From assembly GCF_002239585.1 (NCBI RefSeq), contig NZ_NDFH01000003.1:496001-560000 (forward strand): DNA of 64,000 bases. The letters run 5' to 3'. This document shows positions 56,501 through 64,000 of this stretch, one piece after another. The notes beneath the pieces were generated by a model. It was not told the origin of the DNA. It searched no databases and saw only the letters and a list, made by a program, of their open reading frames with translations. The position numbers and the translations under genes were made by a program. The DNA is from Psychromonas sp. CD1. GTDB lineage: Bacteria; Pseudomonadota; Gammaproteobacteria; Enterobacterales; Psychromonadaceae. Numbering within the stretch: the stretch's first letter is position 1; each line of letters begins with the position of its first letter.

Positions 56501-56587
56501 TTTATTTAATAACTGGGTCCAAAACTCATCCGGTTGACTCGATCCTGGGAAAAGATTGGCAATACCCACAATGGCTATGTTTTCCAT
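53576..56587 (-). CDS. pfaC: PfaC-like KS-CLF protein lacking the dehydratase domains
   Basis: I start it at the ATG at 56587 (MENIAIVGIANLFPGS) because of AAAGAGAGA upstream. Residues 1-450 form a ketosynthase with the nucleophile in DAACASSCYS, HTTGTPKGD and KSNLGHLLTAAG. Residues about 480-890 form a chain-length-factor-like domain in which the Cys is replaced (TVSSEENSVYR). A linker rich in Gln/Ala then ends abruptly at residue 1003. PfaC in Shewanella, Moritella and Photobacterium is about 2,000 residues with two FabA-like dehydratase domains after the CLF. Both are absent here. The stop lies 10 bp before pfaD, so the 3' half has been deleted. Confidence 0.9.
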   Translation of the reverse strand: MENIAIVGIANLFPGSSQPDEFWTQLLNKQDLRTKITEQEMGVDPMQYFGQQGDVDKFYCLYGGYIRNFNFDVSVFKHPDFDENYLMSLDELNKWALYVTYQALQNAGYWGSACLQKCGLILGNLSFPTRSSNHLFLPFYHHIVEQALQHVTQSSLRLKNFSTPRKIEADNGLVAGYPSALLAKIAGIGGAHFSLDAACASSCYSLKLACDMLHTGEVDMMLAGAVSAADPMFVNMGFSIFHAFPDNDIHAPFDSASKGLFAGEGAGMMVLKRHSDALRDGDTIHAVIKGGALSNDGKGEFILSPSSKGQVLAYHRAYADADVSPSDVGYIECHTTGTPKGDKVELNSMETFFSLYQNKPFLGSAKSNLGHLLTAAGMPGMIKAIYALNEGQIPATISLKNAIKTKQGYLTQAQMPTETVVWETSENKPRIAGVSVFGFGGSNAHLVLEGANAPSITNFKRPEPRRLMSIVGMDCLLTGINSLVQFDALLKNNKNTFTDLPLNRWKGIQNNANVMRTLGLGKVPRGGYIEKFDIDFLRFKVPPNAQDCLIPQQLMMMKVADNAARDANLKEGTNVAVLVAMGMELEMHQYRGRVNLSTQIRQSLQEQGIDLTAEQQEELINIAKESIASPAQLNQYTSFIGNLMASRIAALWDFSGPAFTVSSEENSVYRCVQIAQSLFATSDVEAVIIASVDLAGSFENISLRQRYGPVSESAISHSDPLLNKEWLIGEGAGAIVLQRSHAQDMRYAQIDALSFATGSDAQAIKDASYKACQLAQIKCADIDYVEAFASGFDLDNKAEIKAFAHLYPKVKIDSIKRQIGHLFNASGMFSLIKSALLVNAKEIKCVAINGLGKDMSCAHLLMSSAQPERKIKYITTPERAFSLVKPIYLGGVDIKQTILNAPVKNVFKRIKTQLQNKPAGTLSNGINLSPLKIFKDTSVLVAPLISLEATMKPPVKTKISSEIHQQAQAQQVFLRARQVAEQQIAILIKLQIKNKIYRHSLNN

Positions 56588-56665
56588 ACATTCTCTCTTT
56601 GATAACAGAAATGCCACCGTATATATCACCTCTATGACACATACATAATCGCATTTCTTTTTTAT

Positions 56666-58786
56666 TTATTTAATAAGTGATCCACTAAAAAAACACTCTA
56701 TATTAATTTCCACACCAAAACTTAATAGCTTAGCTAAGGCGCGTAATAAACTCAGACTCTGATCCATACCTTTTACATTTATAGGTACACTGACATGCGC
56801 AGAATCTAATTGCCCTTTTAAAATTTTATCCGTCCATCCAGATAAAGAGCGCCCAGCACCCATTTCAATATAAACTCTCACTTTATCCTTCGCTAACGTA
56901 TTAATTAATCGAGGAAAATCAACAGGATCACACAAGCATTTAGCAATGCTCACGGCAATAGCTTGTTGATGCTGTGGGATAGGTAAATAACAAGAGCTAG
57001 ATAACATTTTGGTATGAATACGTGGCCTAACCGGCATAGCGTAGAGGGCTAGCATATTATTGTATTCTAAATAAGCGGGGGCACAGTGCAGAGCATTGCC
57101 AATGTTAAGGGCAATCGCACGGACCCCTAAACGCTGGCATAAAGCCAAACAATGCTCAGGATATCCGGCTATTAATAAATTATTAGACGTATTAATAATT
57201 GTAATATAAACACGCTCGGTATCTTTAAGCGCTGCGTTAACTTGCTTAAACGTACCTTTTATCGCATAGGTTTCCCATATTTCTTTTGCTTTGTGCTCCT
57301 CTGTATCTATTAATTCCCAATATTTCCGTACGCTATATAATTCATGAGACAATTGATGATTAAAGGTGTCAGAATGTGCTAAACGCTCACTCATATCACC
57401 CGGATTTTGCCAACAACCTAAGGCGGCAAACATACTTACCTCCCCCATACTGTAGCCACAGGCGTTATCCGCTTTTAGCTTAAAAACAAGTTCAAAAACA
57501 GCAGTGAAAACACATGCATAGCCTACTCCGCATTCAGCTATATTCGCTAAATCGTGGCGAAACTTAAGCTCTAGGGCATTGAGCTCTGCGCTATTTAATG
57601 CGCAAAGAGTGCGCGGGTTTAAATGCGTATCTTTGAGTGATGCACCAATATCTTTAGATAATTTGCATATCTGAGGATAAATATCTGGAAACATCTGAAA
57701 AATCATTTGCCCCATTCCGAGATAAGACGCGCCAATACCTGGAAATAAGAACGCTACTTTTGCGTCTCTATTTGGCTGACTAAAAAAACAACTCCCTTTT
57801 GGTGTTGTCCACGTGCAGTTGTTAGTAAATGCTTGGCGTATCCCTTTTAACGCTAATATTTTTTCGCTCTCTAATTGTGCCTCAGAGTCCGCAATTAAAA
57901 CCAATGTATAACACTGTTTTTTTAATTTATATGCCTCGTATAAAGCGCAAGATAATGCATTAAATGTAACGGGTACCGTTAATAGATCTAATTTTTGTAT
58001 TAACGAATCAATATTATTTGCACTTAATATAAATAACCGATTTACCGAACAAGCATTAAATCCATTCGGATGTACTAAGCCATCTTCATAGGCATTAACA
58101 ATTAGATGCGTATATTGCTGAGCATCTAACAAACTCAATGCATTACTACGCACTTTAGCGCCTGTAGCACTAAAAACGGAAGCGGCTTTTGCCAAAAAAT
58201 AAAACGGTGAGTCTTGCCATAATGCTAATAACTGCCCCGTTGGTGCGGTCCAATCCGCAACGGCGGGTCGATAACGTTGATACAAAGAAAGTACACTATG
58301 TACCAAAGCCATAAGCTGGGATAAGGCCCCATTTTCACCCAAAACGCTTTTTTGACAACTGATAACAGTCTGCATCTTCTGCGGACTACGATAGGCCTGC
58401 AATAGACCTAGTTGTTCTTTCTCTCGAAGACTATGTTGCGCACAGGCCGAAACTTCAAGCGTACATATATCTGCACTTTTTAAATCACTATATTGCAATG
58501 ATGTACTAACAATCTCAGCTATCTTCGTATTTTCACCCCAAGCCATATTATTGAGCGTGGCATAACAAATATATTGTCGTGCTTGCACAAAATTAGCACT
58601 CGCTAATAACAAACAAGCACCTCCTTGACGGTTTGCATAATGACTAAAATCTGTCGCAAAACTAATATTAGCAGGCGCATCAATGACTTCCTGAGCAATG
58701 CAAGAAGATGCTATTAATAAAACAGCAACATCAGCTTCTTGCGTAATAGCCGTCGCACGTAACAGAGCCTTATTTAACGAATTCAT
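56666..58786 (-). CDS. pfaB: PfaB, acyltransferase subunit of the polyunsaturated fatty acid synthase
   Basis: A 706-residue protein: an N-terminal degenerate ketosynthase-like half and a C-terminal acyltransferase with FLFPGIGASYLGMGQ and the nucleophile motif GYSMGEVSMFAALG. PfaB influences whether EPA or DHA is made. It lies upstream of pfaC. The 96-bp inverted repeat begins only 2 bp before its ATG, so its own promoter and ribosome site, and perhaps some N-terminal codons, have been lost. An in-frame stop lies two codons upstream. pfaA, normally the gene before it, is not in the window. Confidence 0.9.
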   Translation of the reverse strand: MNSLNKALLRATAITQEADVAVLLIASSCIAQEVIDAPANISFATDFSHYANRQGGACLLLASANFVQARQYICYATLNNMAWGENTKIAEIVSTSLQYSDLKSADICTLEVSACAQHSLREKEQLGLLQAYRSPQKMQTVISCQKSVLGENGALSQLMALVHSVLSLYQRYRPAVADWTAPTGQLLALWQDSPFYFLAKAASVFSATGAKVRSNALSLLDAQQYTHLIVNAYEDGLVHPNGFNACSVNRLFILSANNIDSLIQKLDLLTVPVTFNALSCALYEAYKLKKQCYTLVLIADSEAQLESEKILALKGIRQAFTNNCTWTTPKGSCFFSQPNRDAKVAFLFPGIGASYLGMGQMIFQMFPDIYPQICKLSKDIGASLKDTHLNPRTLCALNSAELNALELKFRHDLANIAECGVGYACVFTAVFELVFKLKADNACGYSMGEVSMFAALGCWQNPGDMSERLAHSDTFNHQLSHELYSVRKYWELIDTEEHKAKEIWETYAIKGTFKQVNAALKDTERVYITIINTSNNLLIAGYPEHCLALCQRLGVRAIALNIGNALHCAPAYLEYNNMLALYAMPVRPRIHTKMLSSSCYLPIPQHQQAIAVSIAKCLCDPVDFPRLINTLAKDKVRVYIEMGAGRSLSGWTDKILKGQLDSAHVSVPINVKGMDQSLSLLRALAKLLSFGVEINIECFFSGSLIK

Positions 58787-58788
58787 AA

Positions 58789-60226
<1,438 letters not shown>

Positions 60227-60240
<14 letters not shown>

Positions 60241-61168
60241 CTAAACGCTTATGATAGTTTCTAAACTCCGCCTCGGTTAATTTTTCTCGTTCTGCATTTA
60301 GCACGATACAATCAAATTCATCCGCCATTTGTTCCACTGCAATAAGCATCATATCAAAAGCCTCTTTTATACTTATCTCTGTATTGGGAGCACTTAGGAA
60401 AAAAGAAACACCAGAACAATCAAATTGCTTCATATTTATCGGATCAAATGTGCCTGGCAACATCATATTCGCAATACTAAAAAGAATGGGACCCGTGCCA
60501 TCAGAATGTTGATGTCGATGAAAAAGAGACATTTCACCAAAACGAAAACCCGACGTTAAAAAGAATTGTAATAGTGCATGTCCATGTAATCTACGTCCTT
60601 CTTTGGCAACAACATTAAAGATGAATATATCATCTTTAGATATCTCTTCTTCTTCGTTTTTTAACTCTATCTCTGATTGTGAATTTTCATCGCTGATAAG
60701 GGTTTCTTCACACGTCTCCGTATCTTTCTCTGAAACGTCTACTTGTTGTTGGTCAATTGGTAATGTTTTTTCTGTACTGCAGAATACATCTTCTTGCTTG
60801 TCATCTAACTCTTTTTCGACCTCACCCAAAGACGTTTCTACCTTTTCAACGGTAGATATAACTTTTTCAAAAATCACATCATTAATGATGCCTTCTGTTT
60901 GTTTATCTTCCTCTGGATTTAACACCCCCGAAAAATCAATATCAACCGTGTCATTAAAATCATTTTCTTTATTTAAAAATGGAACGTTATCAACGTTTAG
61001 CATCCGTTCATCATTATGGAACATATTGTCTTCATTTAATGAATCAGCTTCGATTTCAAAGTGATTGATACTTTTTTTCTCTTTGCGCCCTAATAAATAT
61101 CCATGGACCAAAACACCTGAAATTGCGACTAATCCGATAACAATTAAAATAGACTGAAAATGTTGCAT
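60227..61168 (-). CDS. zipA: Cell division protein ZipA
   Basis: A 313-residue protein with an N-terminal membrane anchor (about residues 6-25, ILIVIGLVAISGVLVHG), a long Glu/Asp-rich unstructured linker (about residues 35-180), and a C-terminal FtsZ-binding domain from FIFNVVAKEGRRLHGHALLQFF to RLAHYL. It tethers FtsZ to the inner membrane. It is divergent from cysZ, as in E. coli. Its normal downstream partner ligA is broken and inverted. The linker is more acidic than the Pro/Gln-rich linker of E. coli. Confidence 0.93.
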
Positions 61169-61318
61169 AATAAATTTGCTCTTTTATTAGGGAATTATAA
61201 GTAAATTACCTTGAAATACACACATCGTCCAATAATTAACAGATTTTTATTAAAAAACTGTTATCTGTTAAGCTAAACACGCTAAAATATCCTTCATTGA
61301 CCTTTAAAAGAGAGATTT

Positions 61319-62080
61319 ATGTTACACAACTCAATTCTAAAACAACCACTCTCAGGGGTGGGTTATTTACTACAAGGCCTAAAATTATTAAGCCATCCTA
61401 AGCTACGTTTATTCGTTTTGATTCCTTTATTCATTAATCTACTTATTTTTTCTAGCGCTTTTTGGTTTCTTTTTAGTGCGATAATGCAATGGATTGACCG
61501 GTATATTGCAGAACTCCCCGATTTTTTAAACTGGCTTTCTTATATTATTTGGCCTTTTTTAATCGTGTCTATTCTCTTTTCTTTTTCTTTTGTATTTTCT
61601 AGTGTCAGCAATTTTATTGCTGCACCTTTTAATGGCTTATTAGCCGAGAAAACGGAGCAATTATTAACAGGACAAGAAGTTGACAATGGTGGTTTAAAAG
61701 AATTAATACAAGATTTACCTCGTATCTTTAAACGCGAATTACAGAAATGGGCTTATTTTTTACCGCGCTTAGTTTTTTGCGCCCTGCTTTTTTTTATTCC
61801 TGCCTTTGGTCCTGTTATTGCACCTTTAATTTGGTTTATTTTTGCAAGTTGGATGATGGTAATACAATATGCAGATTTCCCTTTTGACAACCACAAAATA
61901 TCTTTTAAACAAATGCAAAAGTCATTGGCTCAACACTTCGGTAAAAACTTAACATTCGGAATGTTGGTAAGTTTTTTTACTACGTTGCCTATTTTTAACT
62001 TTATCATTATGCCTATTGCTATTTGTGGTGCCACCGCTTTTTGGGTTGATATCTATAAGAAAGAACTTTCGAAAAAATAA
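61319..62080 (+). CDS. cysZ: Sulfate transporter CysZ
   Basis: A 253-residue inner-membrane protein with long hydrophobic helices and the CysZ/EI24 landmarks GVGYLLQGLKLLSHPKLR, FNGLLAEKTEQLL and LPRLVFCALLFFIP. It imports sulfate for cysteine synthesis. The cysZ-zipA divergent arrangement is the same as in E. coli and supports both calls. Length equals that of E. coli CysZ (253). Confidence 0.95.
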   Translation: MLHNSILKQPLSGVGYLLQGLKLLSHPKLRLFVLIPLFINLLIFSSAFWFLFSAIMQWIDRYIAELPDFLNWLSYIIWPFLIVSILFSFSFVFSSVSNFIAAPFNGLLAEKTEQLLTGQEVDNGGLKELIQDLPRIFKRELQKWAYFLPRLVFCALLFFIPAFGPVIAPLIWFIFASWMMVIQYADFPFDNHKISFKQMQKSLAQHFGKNLTFGMLVSFFTTLPIFNFIIMPIAICGATAFWVDIYKKELSKK

Positions 62081-62214
62081 ATCAATACACGAATTAAATT
62101 AACGAGATATCTCAACATATCTTTTTTAAAATCGTAAAGTCTAACAAGACCGATTCGGTGTAATTCACATGGCACCTAGCATGGTAATTTTTATATTTAC
62201 ACCCAGGAGATAAT

Positions 62215-64000
62215 ATGCACAATCAACAAGAGCATGACGACGACATCTCAACAATAGATACTTCTAAGATGAACAGTGAACAAGCAGCCGCAATGCGCTT
62301 AACAGAAGCGGCTAGAGATAGTAAAGATTGTATTAATAGTTTTGCTGGGCAATTATTTATGGGATCGTTTAAAAAAGATCTTATTTTCCCATTTCCCACA
62401 CAAAGTGCTTCGGAAAAAGAGATTGGAGATAAACTAGTTGCTAAAGTTTCAGAATTTCTAAGTAAAAACTTGGATGCAGAGCAAGTCGATGCAACGCAAA
62501 AAATCCCCGACAAAGTAATACAAGGCTTAGTTGACTTAGGGTTATTTGCCATGAAAATATCTAAAGAACACAATGGCCTTGGACTATCACAAGTCAATTA
62601 TAATCGAGTAATGTTAACTATTTCTGCCTATTGCGGTAGTACGGCCGTTTTACTCAGCGCGCATCAATCCATAGGTCTGCCACAACCTTTGAAATTATTT
62701 GGAACCCAAGCTCAAAAAGACAAATACTTGCCCTTATTTATACAAGGTAAAATATCTGCCTTTGCATTGACTGAGCCTGAAGTCGGATCAGATCCTGCTA
62801 AAATGGAAACCACTGCGACGTTGACAGAAGATGGCAAACATTACCTCATTAACGGTTTAAAACTCTGGTGCACTAATGGTTTGATAGCAGATGTTATTGT
62901 TGTGATGGCTAAAACAAAAGATAAAGTATTAAGCTCGGGAGAAAAAATACAACAGATAAGCGCATTTATTGTAGAAAGAGAATATCCCGGTATAGAAATA
63001 TTACATCGTTGTGATTTTATGGGGATCCGAGGCATTGAAAACGGTTTACTCAAATTTACGAATGTTAAAGTTCCGGTTGAAAACCTTATTCTTGGTGAAG
63101 GTAAAGGCTTAAAAATTGCCTTAGCAACATTAAATACAGGTCGTTTAACATTACCAGCTGCGGCTACTGGGATGGCGAAATACTGCCTTGCAGTTGCCCG
63201 TGAATGGGGTAATGAACGCGTACAATGGGGTCGCTCAATTGGTCAACATGAAGCCGGCGCTAAAAAAATAGCTTTTATTGCGAGTAGCACGTTTGCCATG
63301 GAAGCTATCACATCCTTAACATCTCATATGGCCGATGATGCCAATCTTGATTTACGCATTGAAGCCGCCATGGCAAAACTATTTTGCTCCGAACTTTCAT
63401 GGCGAGTCATTGATGAAACCATGCAACTTCGAGGTGGGCGGGGTTACGAAAAAGCCAGCTCATTGAAAGCACGAGGTGAAAAAGCCTATCCTATTGAACG
63501 ACTCATGCGTGACTGTCGGATTAATCGCATTATAGAAGGCACTAGCGATATTATGAAGCTATTTCTCGCCAGAGAAGCGATGGATCCACATCTAATAAAT
63601 GTGACAAAAGCCCTTAAAAAACAAGAAGACACTAACAAAAAAATTGAGGCGGGACTAAAGCTAGCAACTTTTTATGCGAGTTGGTACTCTAAACAGTGGT
63701 TAAATAGTTCACACTTTTCAACGCATCATGAATTAGGGAAACTAAGCAAACACATCCGTTATGTTGAATATACCAGTCATAAACTCGCGCGAACGATTTT
63801 TTATTATATTGGTTATTATCAAGAAAAATTAGAGAGTAAACAGCATGTTTTAGGCCGATTAATGGAAATTGGTACCGAGTTATTTGCAATTAGTGCGACA
63901 TGCTCTTTTGCTCAACTTAAACATCAGGAAAACAGTCGTGATTTAAGCCCCCAATATCTTGCGGATGTCTTTTGTTTGAATGCGAGACGTAAAATAAATC
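62215..64000 (+). CDS. Acyl-CoA dehydrogenase family protein, 3' end beyond window
   Basis: The ATG at 62215 follows AGGAGAT by 4 nt and stays open for 595 codons to the window edge. Features: ACAD N-terminal domain, FALTEPEVGSDPAK (FAD and substrate contact), LKLWCTNG, MGIRGIENG, and NRIIEGTSDIMKLFLARE, where the Glu is the usual catalytic base. A C-terminal extension after about residue 470 suggests a VLCAD/ACAD9-like long form. It oxidises acyl-CoA esters with FAD; chain length cannot be read. It stands apart from cysZ by 134 bp. Confidence 0.9.
   Translation, partial: MHNQQEHDDDISTIDTSKMNSEQAAAMRLTEAARDSKDCINSFAGQLFMGSFKKDLIFPFPTQSASEKEIGDKLVAKVSEFLSKNLDAEQVDATQKIPDKVIQGLVDLGLFAMKISKEHNGLGLSQVNYNRVMLTISAYCGSTAVLLSAHQSIGLPQPLKLFGTQAQKDKYLPLFIQGKISAFALTEPEVGSDPAKMETTATLTEDGKHYLINGLKLWCTNGLIADVIVVMAKTKDKVLSSGEKIQQISAFIVEREYPGIEILHRCDFMGIRGIENGLLKFTNVKVPVENLILGEGKGLKIALATLNTGRLTLPAAATGMAKYCLAVAREWGNERVQWGRSIGQHEAGAKKIAFIASSTFAMEAITSLTSHMADDANLDLRIEAAMAKLFCSELSWRVIDETMQLRGGRGYEKASSLKARGEKAYPIERLMRDCRINRIIEGTSDIMKLFLAREAMDPHLINVTKALKKQEDTNKKIEAGLKLATFYASWYSKQWLNSSHFSTHHELGKLSKHIRYVEYTSHKLARTIFYYIGYYQEKLESKQHVLGRLMEIGTELFAISATCSFAQLKHQENSRDLSPQYLADVFCLNARRKIN

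Noticed and set aside
60603-61064. 153-codon plus-strand frame rich in Ser
   Set aside because: It is the antisense of the Glu/Asp-rich ZipA linker, which automatically gives a Ser/Phe-rich open frame.

Overview
This is a 64-kb, AT-rich, gene-dense stretch of chromosome from a marine gammaproteobacterium. Three things point to a Psychromonas-like, cold-water or deep-sea facultative anaerobe: the gene repertoire (pfaB/pfaC/pfaD long-chain polyunsaturated fatty acid synthase genes, periplasmic nitrate reductase with NarQ/NarP, O2-independent ubiquinone genes ubiT/U/V), the low GC content and the protein style. The genus is inferred; no rRNA or tRNA gene is visible to confirm it.

Layout. 0-2.9 kb is a decayed accessory zone: a partial LysE transporter, a frameshifted GDCCVxC gene, a CsaA-like gene with an internal duplication, and nested IS6/IS3 remnants. 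2.9-9.7 kb holds two transporters (POT peptide, BrnQ), purC, and dapA-bamC. 10-24 kb is an anaerobic respiration block: rhlE, a tamB remnant, ubiV/ubiU/ubiT, moaB-mobA, napFDABC with a perfect FNR box, moaA, a 5'-truncated narQ, and narP. 24-36.6 kb is housekeeping: dinG-TSUP-priC-ybaM, acylphosphatase, cysS, ppiB-lpxH, prc-proQ, trhP-yfhL, MATE. 36.7-45.4 kb has sapAB (no sapCDF), ttcA, a 5'-truncated tpiA, a YccA-like protein and lolCDE. 45.5-51.8 kb contains rlhA split in two by a complete mfd gene. 52-58.8 kb holds pfaB, a pfaC lacking its dehydratase half, and pfaD. 58.8-61.2 kb has a 3'-truncated ligA enclosed between 96-bp inverted copies of the zipA-ligA intergenic region, then zipA. 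The window ends with cysZ and an acyl-CoA dehydrogenase that runs off the edge.

How genes work together. UbiT/U/V supply quinone without oxygen. MoaA, MoaB and MobA help build the molybdenum cofactor for NapA. NapF/D/B/C and NarQ/P complete nitrate respiration, and FNR probably switches it on. Four members of the U32 peptidase-like hydroxylase superfamily (UbiU, UbiV, TrhP, RlhA) lie within about 40 kb.

The most striking feature is structural. Many junction scars are readable to the base: a gene inserted between ACCCGG direct repeats that splits rlhA, a head-to-head inverted duplication at ligA, 5' losses in narQ, tpiA and tamB, loss of the dehydratase part of pfaC, and at least six tandem duplications with units of 8 to 76 bp. 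One of these frameshifts a gene, and another creates a 24-codon leader peptide ending 1 nt before napA. Because ligA and (usually) tpiA are important genes, either intact copies exist elsewhere, or this is a genome in rapid structural decay, or some junctions are amplification or assembly artefacts. The sequence alone cannot decide which. I saw no clear new defence or mobile system.
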